DNA of 64,000 nucleotides from contig JACQDN010000026.1 of assembly GCA_016201105.1 (NCBI GenBank), positions 62,001 through 126,000 of the forward strand. The letters run 5' to 3'. This DNA comes from Pseudomonadota bacterium. GTDB lineage: Bacteria > Pseudomonadota > Alphaproteobacteria > Micropepsales > Micropepsaceae. The position numbers and the translations under genes were made by a program. The notes under the pieces were generated by a model that was not told the origin of the DNA, searched no databases, and worked only from the letters and a program-made list of their open reading frames with translations. Shown here in pieces: positions 24,986 through 33,092 of this stretch (position 1 is its first letter; every line of letters starts with the position of its first letter).

Positions 24986-25789
24986 TCACTTCATCTGAAC
25001 TACAGGTGTGGGTGGTACCGGCGCAGTAGGAGCAGGTTCAGCCTTTTCCTTCGCAGCTTTTCTCAGCGCCTTCTTCACAGCCTTCTCTGCCGCCTTAGCC
25101 TCTTCGCCTTCGGTGAGTTCGCGTTTGACGACATCGTTTTCGATGATTGCTCGAATCTCATCGAGATCGGGATTGAGCCCGTCTGCCAGCCTCTTCAATT
25201 CCCGGCGCACCATAGCAACCACTGGATCTGATAGCAGGATAGCGGCGATGGAAAATTTGCCCATGGCTTGCTTGGAACGGAACATCTGCGTCATGGACGA
25301 AGGTGTGAAGACTTCGCGGCTGAGATTTCCGAAAAACTCAATTACCTCGTCGGATTTGGGACTGACTGAGGCTAAGTCGATTTCCATGACCAGCGTGCGG
25401 TCGACGGGCTTGTCAAAACTGATTTTGTAGGCCTGCCAGCGCGTCGCGTTGGTAAGAAGTGCCCAATCCACGCCTTGGTTCGCTCCGTAGTTTACGACTT
25501 GCGTGACGTGCGATTCTTTCAGCTCCGTATTCGCAGCCTTCACTTCGATTAGAAATCGCACATCATTTCCCACCTTCACCGCGAGGTCTGCGTAGTTTCC
25601 GCGAACGGCGTATTCGGAAGTAATTTCCTCGAGTTTCTTATAGCCCATGATCTCCGCGATCATTTCAGCAATGATCAGGGCGGTATCGGATTCATTCACA
25701 TCGCGTTTGGTGGCGTCCACGAGTGTTTTCTGAAATTTTTTAACCTGTTGCGAAATGCGATCGCAAACTCTTGCTGGAATTCGAGCCAT
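24986..25789 (-). CDS. Orphan HsdR N-terminal-like (PD-(D/E)XK) protein
   Basis: A 267-residue protein whose first 150 residues resemble the N-terminal nuclease domain of type I restriction HsdR subunits. The pattern is NESDT near residue 33, NYADLAV with D68, and FLIEVKAAN with E82 and K84, which fits the PD-(D/E)XK active site. There is no helicase part. Residues 150-230 are helical, and the tail is alanine/lysine-rich, ending in PAPTAPVPPTP. Such proteins are annotated as type I restriction enzyme HsdR N-domain proteins. No HsdM or HsdS lies nearby, so it is not part of a standard restriction system. It lies near tRNA-Ser. Confidence 0.7.
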   Translation of the reverse strand: MARIPARVCDRISQQVKKFQKTLVDATKRDVNESDTALIIAEMIAEIMGYKKLEEITSEYAVRGNYADLAVKVGNDVRFLIEVKAANTELKESHVTQVVNYGANQGVDWALLTNATRWQAYKISFDKPVDRTLVMEIDLASVSPKSDEVIEFFGNLSREVFTPSSMTQMFRSKQAMGKFSIAAILLSDPVVAMVRRELKRLADGLNPDLDEIRAIIENDVVKRELTEGEEAKAAEKAVKKALRKAAKEKAEPAPTAPVPPTPVVQMK

Positions 25790-26031
25790 TGTTAGTCCCC
25801 TTTGCTTGACACTATTGCACGAATTCTTAGGAACCGGCCAGAAGCCTAATAAAGGCGCTATTCAGAACGAGCGATCTATTTGACCAGGCTGGGATACCCG
25901 CTAGGCGGTTACGGCGCCCAAAGCAGGGCTTCGTCCCGAAGACGCTTGAAATCTCACCCGTTTACCTTTGCGCCAGGTTCACAATCGAACCAAACGATCC
26001 CGCGTTTATAGTTGGGCCGTTCGGGGGACGC

Positions 26032-26442
26032 ATGATTCGGATTTCATCGCTGTTGGCAGTGCCGCTGCTCGTTTGTCTCGGCGTTCTCGCCCCGCTGCCG
26101 AGCAAGGCCGACGACGACACTGTCGAATTCGCGCGCCAACACATGCGCTGCGATGCATGGCTCGAGATCCACCACAATGGCGGCAAGGACGCCAAGACCA
26201 TCGACGACTGGTCCGTCGCCTATTTGAAAAGCGTCGCGCACGATTTCGCCGTCGACATGGCGCACAAGACGGGAAGCCGCAGTCAGAACGACGATGGGGC
26301 GGAATATGCCGACGAGCGCGTAGTCACCTGGCTCTTCCTGCATTGCCACGACCATCCGGACGACACGATTACGGTGAGCGCCATGAACTGGTCGATGGCG
26401 CTCAGCCTCGCCTCGGGGCCGCGCCCGCTGCCGCCGTATTGA
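26032..26442 (+). CDS. Secreted HdeA-like small protein
   Basis: A 136-residue exported protein with a signal peptide cleaved near KADDD (about residue 26). The mature part has two cysteines far apart (MRCDAW and LHCHDHPDD) with a conserved tryptophan and tyrosine pattern (WSVAYLKS), which resembles the HdeA/HdeB fold of acid-stress chaperones joined by one disulphide. HdeA-family assignment is tentative. The gene stands alone, and nothing is seen in the 242 bases upstream apart from AT-richer sequence. Confidence 0.6.
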   Translation: MIRISSLLAVPLLVCLGVLAPLPSKADDDTVEFARQHMRCDAWLEIHHNGGKDAKTIDDWSVAYLKSVAHDFAVDMAHKTGSRSQNDDGAEYADERVVTWLFLHCHDHPDDTITVSAMNWSMALSLASGPRPLPPY

Positions 26443-26575
26443 GCGTTGGCGTGCCTGATCCTCACCAATGAAGGCCGCCGCGCCGCCTCAATGACATGAT
26501 ACCAATTGCTCGAGGTCTGCCGGTGAGCATGGATGATGGTGTGCGTACCACCCCGCCCTCACGCCCCCACCCGGC

Positions 26576-27217
26576 TTATTTAGTAGGCGGCAGCGGCGTC
26601 AGCGTGACACTCACCTCGCCGTTGTGCGCGAACACATAGGTGTTCGTTGCTTCCGAGCCGGTGTGGATCTGATAAGTCGCATAGCCAGTCGAGCCCGTCG
26701 TTACTTGAGTTGCTTCCAGGATGCGATCCGTGGTCTTGCCGACCATGGCGGGATCGGATGCCACGACGAGATATGCTTCGCCAACGTGGCTGCGCACAAT
26801 CACACTCAGTCCCGTGCTACGAAACTCGGCCGCCTGTCCTGCATAATCGCGGCGCAGGCTGCCGTCGGATGCGAGAAGCATCACATGGGGCGCGAACAGA
26901 GTCCTGCCTGCTGCAACGCTGGTCACGTCGAGAATGTAGGGCACGTCAGTCGGCGGCAGCGCAAACACCTTGTACAGTGCAGCACCGGCGGAGTTCTTCA
27001 GGCAAGGCGCTGTATCGCCGATCTCGAACGCAACACTGCCTTCCTTCTTGCCGTCGAAAATCAGAGGCGCTGCCGTCGACAGGTCCGGCGCAGCGGCACA
27101 TTCCTTGGCCGAGATCGTGGTCAACGGTGCCAACGCTTTTGGACCTGTCGCGCAGCCGCAGAGCAGCGCGAACACCGACAAAGTGGCGAAGCGCCACGGT
27201 CCCGGGAAACGGATCAT
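26576..27217 (-). CDS. Putative lipoprotein (second gene of a two-lipoprotein unit)
   Basis: A 213-residue protein with a lipoprotein signal and lipobox LCGC, C22 being the likely lipidated residue. The mature region shows alternating hydrophobic residues (VAFEIGDTAPCLKN, LYKVFALPPTDVPYILDV, MLLASDGSLRRDY) and looks like a beta-sandwich; the FALP..VPY pattern faintly recalls MalM-type periplasmic proteins. That resemblance is weak. It follows the lipoprotein at 27232 by 14 bases, so both are probably one operon. Function unknown. Confidence 0.65.
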   Translation of the reverse strand: MIRFPGPWRFATLSVFALLCGCATGPKALAPLTTISAKECAAAPDLSTAAPLIFDGKKEGSVAFEIGDTAPCLKNSAGAALYKVFALPPTDVPYILDVTSVAAGRTLFAPHVMLLASDGSLRRDYAGQAAEFRSTGLSVIVRSHVGEAYLVVASDPAMVGKTTDRILEATQVTTGSTGYATYQIHTGSEATNTYVFAHNGEVSVTLTPLPPTK

Positions 27218-27231
27218 CGATCGCTCCTCGC

Positions 27232-27951
27232 CTATCGTAGAAGCCGGCCAAGCGCATCGCTTGTCTGGTGCAGTGACAGGTCGATTCCGGTCACCGTCCG
27301 GTCCGGTTCGACCGTCATGGCATCGAAATTGACGAAGGTATACGCGGGATCGGGCGACACCGACACGTTCTTCCCCTGTCCAAACGGTGCCACTGGATTG
27401 TAGAAAATCGAGTCCTGCATCAGGACGCTGCCGTCAGATGCCCGCACGAGTCGGCACAACAGATATACGAAGGGCCGATAGGGTGTGGAACTCCCGATAC
27501 CCGCGGCGACGTAGCCGTAGTTGACCGCGGAGATATCGAGATAGGCGTCGGCCCCGGTGTCGGCTGTCGCCGGATAAGACTTCAGGTAGTCGCCTTGCTT
27601 ACGCTCAACTGCGACCGCCTTGGTATCGAAGCCCTGGGCTTTCAGCGAGCTTTCAAGTGCCTGTACAAAGCTGTCGCGCGGAACGAACTTGCGATTCACC
27701 AGCATCGCGTTGACCTTGCTGTCCCGGGACTCTTCCATGCCCGCGTCAACCAGCGCGCCGATGAGCCCGAAGCTCTGCCCCATATCGCTTGCGAGCCAGA
27801 TCGTCGGTCTTTCGGGCATTCCCGGCGTGACAATTCCGATGGTGTGGACGTTGGTGTTCGCACTTTTATCGAACGGAATTTCCGGTTGCGCTGCGCAGCC
27901 AGCAAGCACTGCTGTCACGGCCGCAGCCGCGATACATTTCACGAATTGCAT
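27232..27951 (-). CDS. Putative lipoprotein (first gene of a two-lipoprotein unit)
   Basis: A 239-residue protein with a lipoprotein signal, lipobox LAGC and C19 as the likely lipid site. The body contains HTIGIVTPGMPERP, a membrane-like GQSFGLIGALVDAGM segment and SFVQALESSLKAQGFD, a layout seen in uncharacterised outer-membrane-associated lipoproteins. It is the upstream gene of a pair with the lipoprotein at 26576 (14-base gap). No specific family can be named, and partner proteins are unknown. Confidence 0.65.
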   Translation of the reverse strand: MQFVKCIAAAAVTAVLAGCAAQPEIPFDKSANTNVHTIGIVTPGMPERPTIWLASDMGQSFGLIGALVDAGMEESRDSKVNAMLVNRKFVPRDSFVQALESSLKAQGFDTKAVAVERKQGDYLKSYPATADTGADAYLDISAVNYGYVAAGIGSSTPYRPFVYLLCRLVRASDGSVLMQDSIFYNPVAPFGQGKNVSVSPDPAYTFVNFDAMTVEPDRTVTGIDLSLHQTSDALGRLLR

Positions 27952-28057
27952 TATTGCCCCCAGACGAAATCGGCCCCCACCCCACTAAATCAAGGCCGAA
28001 CAAACTGAACTTAGGAGCGGCAACCCAGGCGTGTCAATTCCGCATGGATCTTGGGCA

Positions 28058-28276
28058 ATGAACCAGGCATCTGCGTCAAACAACACAATGGTGAACGGGT
28101 CGCGCGTGACTCGAAGCGCACAATGGTCGCGAGGCTTGAATTTTCTAGCGTTCATTGCGGGGATTCTGGCGGCCCTCGTTATAGTTTCATTTTTCAATGG
28201 CGGCTTCGCCTGCTGCGCAAGCGGACATCCCGCAGATCCGGAAGGAGCTTGTTCACGGCCACCTGGGGCCCCTTGA
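28058..28276 (+). CDS. Doubtful small membrane protein reading into a repeat
   Basis: A 72-codon frame with one hydrophobic helix (FLAFIAGILAALVIVSFF) at about residues 29-46. After the helix the sequence GGFACCASGHPADPEG is the translation of the palindromic repeat that begins near 28198. If real, the protein is a one-helix membrane peptide whose tail was supplied by the repeat. The codons of the first part look ordinary, but no homologue is known to me. The 431-base space around it contains no other gene. Confidence 0.25.
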   Translation: MNQASASNNTMVNGSRVTRSAQWSRGLNFLAFIAGILAALVIVSFFNGGFACCASGHPADPEGACSRPPGAP

Positions 28277-28320
28277 CCTCGCGTTGTTCGCGTTGCGAAC
28301 GACGCTCGCCGGGGATGACA
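28198..28320. repeat. Dispersed palindromic repeat, single unit
   Basis: A repeat-like segment ending GCTCGCCGGGGATGACA at 28304-28320, with an imperfect hairpin GCGTTGTTCGC-GTT-GCGAACGACGC at 28281-28305. An upstream GGCGGCTTCGCCTG motif is present. The GGGGATGAC end is similar to the ends of the 150-bp repeats at 17.25 and 17.82 kb, but the middle differs. Only one copy lies in the window, so repeat status is inferred from style. Confidence 0.45.
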
Positions 28321-28382
28321 AGATGAGATAGAGATGCAGGGGAGACCGCTAGCAGCCCAGCGGGCATAAAGAGAGTCACCTC

Positions 28383-29927
28383 ATGAACGGCGCCGAAAGC
28401 CTCTTGCATACGCTGACCGCTTGCGGCGTCGACGTCTGCTTCACCAATCCCGGCACCTCCGAGATGCATTTCGTCGCCGCGCTCGACCGCGCGCCGCGCA
28501 TGCGCGCCATTCTCACTTTGTTCGAAGGCGTGGCGACCGGTGCGGCGGACGGCTATGGGCGCATGGCGGAGAAACCGGCCGCCACGCTCCTGCATCTGGG
28601 GCCGGGTCTGGCGAACGGGCTCGCCAATCTTCACAACGCGCGCCGCGCCGGCACGCCGCTTGTCAACGTCGTCGGCGATCATGCGACGTATCATGCGCAA
28701 TACGACGCGCCGCTTGCGTCCGACATTGCCGGCTTCGCGCGGCCGGTTTCCGGTTGGGTGCATTCCTGCACAAGCGCCAGAAACGTGGCTTCCGACGGTG
28801 CACGCGCCGTCCAAGCCGCGCGCGCGGCGCCGGGACAGATCGCAACGCTTATCCTCCCCGCCAACACCGCTTGGGACGAAGCCGAAGGAGCGGCGGCGCC
28901 ACTTCCGCATCTGACGGCGGCGCCCGTTTCCTCCGCTGCGATCGACGCCATCGCAAAGGGGCTGAGTGGCAAAAGCAAAATCGCGATCCTGATCCGCGGC
29001 GCGGCTTTGCAGCCGCGTGGACTGACGGCGGCCGGCCGCATCGCCGCGAAGACCGGCGCGAGATTGATGTGCGACACCTTCGCGCCGCGGCTGGCGCGCG
29101 GTGCCGGCCGCGTCGCGGTGGAGCGCATTCCCTATTTCGCCGAACAGATCGTCGAATTCCTGAAGGATCTCGAAGCGCTGGTTCTCGTCGGCTCCAAGCC
29201 TCCGGTGTCGTTCTTTGCCTATCCGGGCAAGCCCAGCTGGTGCATGCCGGAAGGTTGCCGCATCCACACCCTCGCCCATCCGCATGAAGACGGTATCCAG
29301 GCTTTGGAAGCACTTGCCGAAGCACTGGGCGTGCCAAAACAACCGATGGGCATTGCCGACTACAAAAAACAGGCGGTTCCGTCGGGCAAACTCGATTCCT
29401 TCAGCGTGGGTCAGGCGATCGCACACTATCTGCCGGAGAACGCGATTCTGGCCGACGAGGCCGCAACCTCGGGCGTCGGCACGGCCGTGTTCACGGCCAC
29501 GGCGCCGGCGCACGATCATCTCACGCTCACCGGCGGTTCGATCGGCCAAGGCGTGCCGCTGGGAACGGGCGCGGCCGTGGCCTGCCCGGAGCGAAAAGTG
29601 ATCTGCCTGCAAGGCGATGGCGGGGGTATGTACACGCTGCAAGCGCTGTGGACGCAGGCGCGCGAAAAGCTCGATGTGACCACTGTGATCTTCGCCAATC
29701 GCGCTTACGCCATCTTGAACATCGAATTGATGCGGGTGGGCGCTGAGAATGCCGGCCCCAAGGCGCTTTCGATGTTCGATTTGCGAAATCCGGAATTGCG
29801 CTGGACCGACCTCGCCCGCGGCATGGGCGTGGAAGGGGAGCGGGTCGAAACAGCAGACGATTTCGCGCGGGCCTTCGGTGACGCAATGAAGCAGCGCGGA
29901 CCCCGTCTCATCGAAGTCGTGCTGTGA
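28383..29927 (+). CDS. Thiamine diphosphate-dependent enzyme (acetolactate synthase-like / 2-oxoacid decarboxylase)
   Basis: A 514-residue ThDP enzyme of the acetolactate synthase/benzoylformate decarboxylase group. The N-terminal domain has the conserved catalytic glutamate region (TNPGTSEMHFVAAL, then LFEGVATGAADGYGRMA). The central domain is a nucleotide-binding fold. The C-terminal domain has the ThDP motif QGDGGGMYTLQALWTQARE, consistent with the GDG-(x)n-N motif (N at ANRAYAIL). Whether it synthesises acetolactate or decarboxylates a 2-oxoacid cannot be settled. It lacks a small regulatory subunit gene, which favours decarboxylase or lyase activity. The GTGA overlap with the next gene, a 2-hydroxyacid oxidase, suggests a shared pathway. 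Confidence 0.85.
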   Translation: MNGAESLLHTLTACGVDVCFTNPGTSEMHFVAALDRAPRMRAILTLFEGVATGAADGYGRMAEKPAATLLHLGPGLANGLANLHNARRAGTPLVNVVGDHATYHAQYDAPLASDIAGFARPVSGWVHSCTSARNVASDGARAVQAARAAPGQIATLILPANTAWDEAEGAAAPLPHLTAAPVSSAAIDAIAKGLSGKSKIAILIRGAALQPRGLTAAGRIAAKTGARLMCDTFAPRLARGAGRVAVERIPYFAEQIVEFLKDLEALVLVGSKPPVSFFAYPGKPSWCMPEGCRIHTLAHPHEDGIQALEALAEALGVPKQPMGIADYKKQAVPSGKLDSFSVGQAIAHYLPENAILADEAATSGVGTAVFTATAPAHDHLTLTGGSIGQGVPLGTGAAVACPERKVICLQGDGGGMYTLQALWTQAREKLDVTTVIFANRAYAILNIELMRVGAENAGPKALSMFDLRNPELRWTDLARGMGVEGERVETADDFARAFGDAMKQRGPRLIEVVL

Positions 29928-31339
29928 CGGCGAGCGATACCGCAGGTCTCCTCGAGCGCCTCAAAGCGTTGCTCGGCGACAGCGGTGTTGTTGAAGGCGG
30001 CGCACAGACGCACGCAGTCTTGGGCATGAGCCGGCTGGGCACGCCAATCGCGATTCTGCGGCCCAAATCCACGCAAGAGGTTTCGGCGTGCTTGCGACTC
30101 TGCCACGAGGCACGCCAAGCCGTCGTGCCGTGGGGCGGACGCACCGGACTTGTCGGCGGGGCGTCGTCCGACGGGGCCATCGCGCTCTCGCTGGAACGCA
30201 TGAACCGCATCGAGGACATCGATGTGGAGGGCGCCACCATGACAGTGGAAGCAGGCGCCGTGTTGCAAACCGTGTGCGAAACCGCCGAGACGAACGGTCT
30301 GTTCTTTCCCCTCGATCTCGGCGCGCGAGGCTCCGCCACCATTGGCGGCAATATCTCGACCAATGCCGGAGGCAACAGAGTCATCCGCTACGGGATGATG
30401 CGCGATCTGGTGCTGGGGATCGAAGCGGTGCTGGCGGATGGCACAGTCGTTTCTTCGCTCAATCGCCTCATCAAGAACAATGCCGGGTACGACCTGAAGC
30501 AGCTTTTCATCGGCTCGGAAGGAACGTTGGGCGTCGTCACGCGCGCGGTGCTGCGGCTGAGGCCCAAGCCCAAGAGCCAAAACATGGCGTTTCTTGCGGT
30601 CGACGATTTTGCACATCTCGTGCGCATCCTGCGCAATGTGGAAAGCGGACTGGGCGGCACGCTCTCGGCCTTCGAAGTCATGTGGGACGACTTCTATAGC
30701 CTGGTGACAACGCCGCCGGCGCAAGGCCGCCCTCCCGTGCCTCACGGCCATCCGTTCTATGTGCTGATCGAAGCGCTCGGCGGCGGTCAGGACGACGATG
30801 CGGCGCGCTTTGAAGGCGTGCTGAGCGCAGAACTCGAAAGCGGCAGCATCGCAGATGCGGTGCTGGCCAAATCGAAAACCGAATGCGCGCGATTCTGGGC
30901 GTTGCGCGACGACGTGGGACAGGTCCTGCGCAACGGGCCCGTCTTCACCTTCGATGTAAGCTTGAAGATCGCGGACATGGACAGTTACGCGCGCGAGGTG
31001 CGCGCGGCGCTGCTGGCGCGCTGGCCGAACGCGACATTGATGGTGTTCGGGCATTTGGGTGACGGAAATCTTCACCTGATCGCCGGCGTGGGCGAATCGG
31101 GACGCCTGGCCCACGAGGCTGTAGAGCACATTGTTTATGAGCCGCTTCGCGCGCTTGGCGGATCGGTGTCCGCCGAGCACGGCATTGGATTGGAAAAGCG
31201 CCCCTACCTCTCTTATTCCCGCGGTGCCGATGAAATCGCACTGATGCGTACGCTGAAACTCGCCCTGGATCCGCAGAATATCCTTAATCCTGGAAAGGTC
31301 CTCGAGGCCCAGGGGCCCGGCGGCCCTCATTCCACCTAA
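29924..31339 (+). CDS. FAD-linked oxidase, 2-hydroxyacid dehydrogenase type (GlcD/D2HGDH family)
   Basis: A 471-residue flavoenzyme of the VAO/PCMH family. The FAD domain shows VVPWGGRTGLVGG, the pyrophosphate-binding LGARGSATIGGNISTNAGGN, and IKNNAGYDLKQLFIGSEGTLGVV. The C-terminal cap has HLGDGNLHLI and the metal/substrate motif SVSAEHGIGLEK. The closest groups are D-2-hydroxyglutarate, D-lactate and glycolate dehydrogenases, which oxidise a D-2-hydroxyacid to a 2-oxoacid. The start is a GTG at 29924 overlapping the ThDP gene stop. Together the genes could oxidise a hydroxyacid and process the resulting 2-oxoacid. Confidence 0.88.
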   Translation: MTASDTAGLLERLKALLGDSGVVEGGAQTHAVLGMSRLGTPIAILRPKSTQEVSACLRLCHEARQAVVPWGGRTGLVGGASSDGAIALSLERMNRIEDIDVEGATMTVEAGAVLQTVCETAETNGLFFPLDLGARGSATIGGNISTNAGGNRVIRYGMMRDLVLGIEAVLADGTVVSSLNRLIKNNAGYDLKQLFIGSEGTLGVVTRAVLRLRPKPKSQNMAFLAVDDFAHLVRILRNVESGLGGTLSAFEVMWDDFYSLVTTPPAQGRPPVPHGHPFYVLIEALGGGQDDDAARFEGVLSAELESGSIADAVLAKSKTECARFWALRDDVGQVLRNGPVFTFDVSLKIADMDSYAREVRAALLARWPNATLMVFGHLGDGNLHLIAGVGESGRLAHEAVEHIVYEPLRALGGSVSAEHGIGLEKRPYLSYSRGADEIALMRTLKLALDPQNILNPGKVLEAQGPGGPHST

Positions 31340-31531
31340 GCAATTGGTTTCCTAGGCAATAGGTGGATAACCGGCACTAATTCTTCGCGTTATAGGGTAG
31401 GGTCCACCCCGCGCGGCGGCGTCTGATCGAGGGTTACTGCCGCATAACAGCTGCGGGGGATGGTTGGGCTTGCGCCCGGACAAACTCGCCGGGACGTGGC
31501 AGAAACACTATGAATCGAGCTGGGTATTGGC

Positions 31532-33076
31532 GTGACCGACATTGCTCTTCATGGCGCGGCCAGTGAATTTTCCCTTAGAGACACTGCTGTGACCCGGTCG
31601 GCCTTTGGCATCAGTTGGAATCAAGCTGCAGCGCTCGTCGGTGCCTGCACCCTCTTGAGGGTCATTGTCGCCTGGTATTTGCCGCTCTCGTTTGACGAAG
31701 CCTACTTCTGGCTGTGGTCGAAGCATCTGGCGATCGCCTACTACGACCATCCTCCGATGATTGCGCTGGCAATCCGCCTCGGCACTCTGCTTTTTGGCGA
31801 TAGCGAATTTGGCGTGCGCTTCGTCTCCCTCATGGCCTCCGTCGCCGCAAGCTGGGCGGTGTGGCGCTCGGCGACAATCCTGCTTGCCGATGAGCTCGCC
31901 GCGATAACCGCCTGCTGTCTGTTCAATATTACGTTGATGGTGGCGTCTGAATCGATGAGCGCAACTCCGGACGCGCTCATGCTCGGTGCCTCGGCTCTTC
32001 TCTTGCTCACGCTGGTAAAATTAGAGCAGACCGGAAATGGCCGCTGGTGGTTGGCCGCGGGTCTCGCACTCGGCTTTGCCCTTCTGACAAAATACACCGC
32101 ACTGTTTCTGGTCGCCGGTTGCGGGCTTTGGACGATCATGACGCCCCAAGGTCGGCGGTGGTTTCGTTCGCCCTGGCTTTATGCGGCAGGGGCCATCGCT
32201 CTTGGCAGCATGGTTTCAACGCTTTTGTGGAATGCCGCTCACGACTGGATCTCGTTTAAATTCCAGTTCGGCCGCGTGGTGAATGGCGCGATCGGCGTTC
32301 GCTTCCTCGGAGAATTCATCGCCAGCCAGATCGCGCTGGCGACTCCCTTTGTATTCGTGCTGGGTTATGCTGGCCTGGCACGTGGCCTGGCCAAGTGGAG
32401 GCAATCGGGCGCGCTCGCCATCACGGTCTGGATCTGCGTTCCTGCGGTCGTTTATTTTCTCACCCACGCCCTGCACGATCGGGTGCAAGGCAATTGGCCG
32501 TCCTTCATCTACCCGGCTCTCGCGATTCTCGCTGTGTCGATCGTACCCAATTCGTTTGGCGAGGGCGCATGGGGCAAACTGCTTTGGATCTCACAGCGTT
32601 TGGCAATTCCGGCGGCTCTCGCGGTTCTGGCGATCTCCTACGCGCAAGCGTTTTTCGGCGTCCTGCCTTTGGGTATCCACGATCCTGTTGCGCGTATGAC
32701 GGCGGTGGGCATCACGCCGGTGATGGACAAGATCTCCGCGCTCGCCCGCGAAAATCACGCAGCCGCCATCGTGACGAACAAATACGTCACGACGGGTTGG
32801 ATTTCCTTCTACGCGAAACCACGCCTTCCGGTGGTGCAGATCACCGAGGACTATCGCTGGCTCTCCGAGCCGCATGCGGATGCAGCGCTTCTGAGCCAGC
32901 CTCTCATTTACGTGTCCGAGACCCCGGCAATCCCCGGAACTCCGGTGACGCAGGAATTCGCGAACATAAAGTTCCTGGGCAAGTTCGACCGCGAGCGTAG
33001 CGGAAAAACGATCGACAGTTTCTACGTCTACGCGGTGTCCGGCTTGCGGGGAGCGCCAACTGGCCGCGTCTCATAG
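31532..33076 (+). CDS. Glycosyltransferase family 39 membrane protein (1 of 2)
   Basis: A 514-residue polytopic inner-membrane GT-C protein of the GT39/ArnT/PMT type, which transfers a sugar from a polyprenyl-phosphate donor to a periplasmic acceptor. The first periplasmic loop carries the catalytic-type DEAYFWLWSK and YYDHPPM motif. About ten hydrophobic segments follow, and the C-terminal portion is a soluble periplasmic domain. The start is a GTG at 31532. The next gene encodes a paralogue, and the third a polyprenyl-phosphate glycosyltransferase, so donor synthesis and transfer are in one operon. The acceptor (lipid A, protein or polysaccharide) is unknown. Confidence 0.9.
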   Translation: MTDIALHGAASEFSLRDTAVTRSAFGISWNQAAALVGACTLLRVIVAWYLPLSFDEAYFWLWSKHLAIAYYDHPPMIALAIRLGTLLFGDSEFGVRFVSLMASVAASWAVWRSATILLADELAAITACCLFNITLMVASESMSATPDALMLGASALLLLTLVKLEQTGNGRWWLAAGLALGFALLTKYTALFLVAGCGLWTIMTPQGRRWFRSPWLYAAGAIALGSMVSTLLWNAAHDWISFKFQFGRVVNGAIGVRFLGEFIASQIALATPFVFVLGYAGLARGLAKWRQSGALAITVWICVPAVVYFLTHALHDRVQGNWPSFIYPALAILAVSIVPNSFGEGAWGKLLWISQRLAIPAALAVLAISYAQAFFGVLPLGIHDPVARMTAVGITPVMDKISALARENHAAAIVTNKYVTTGWISFYAKPRLPVVQITEDYRWLSEPHADAALLSQPLIYVSETPAIPGTPVTQEFANIKFLGKFDRERSGKTIDSFYVYAVSGLRGAPTGRVS

Positions 33077-33092
33077 GGCTAAAGAGGAAGGC

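Noticed and set aside
24219-26031. attL/attR direct repeats of the tRNA-Ser 3' end that would prove an island
   Set aside because: I looked for a copy of the T-arm/acceptor sequence (GTTCGAATCCCACCCCATCC) downstream and saw none, and no integrase gene lies nearby. An integrated island is not demonstrated.
28194-29642. 482-residue minus-strand ORF opposite the ThDP enzyme
   Set aside because: Shadow frame. The plus-strand gene has a complete ThDP motif and is coupled to the next gene.
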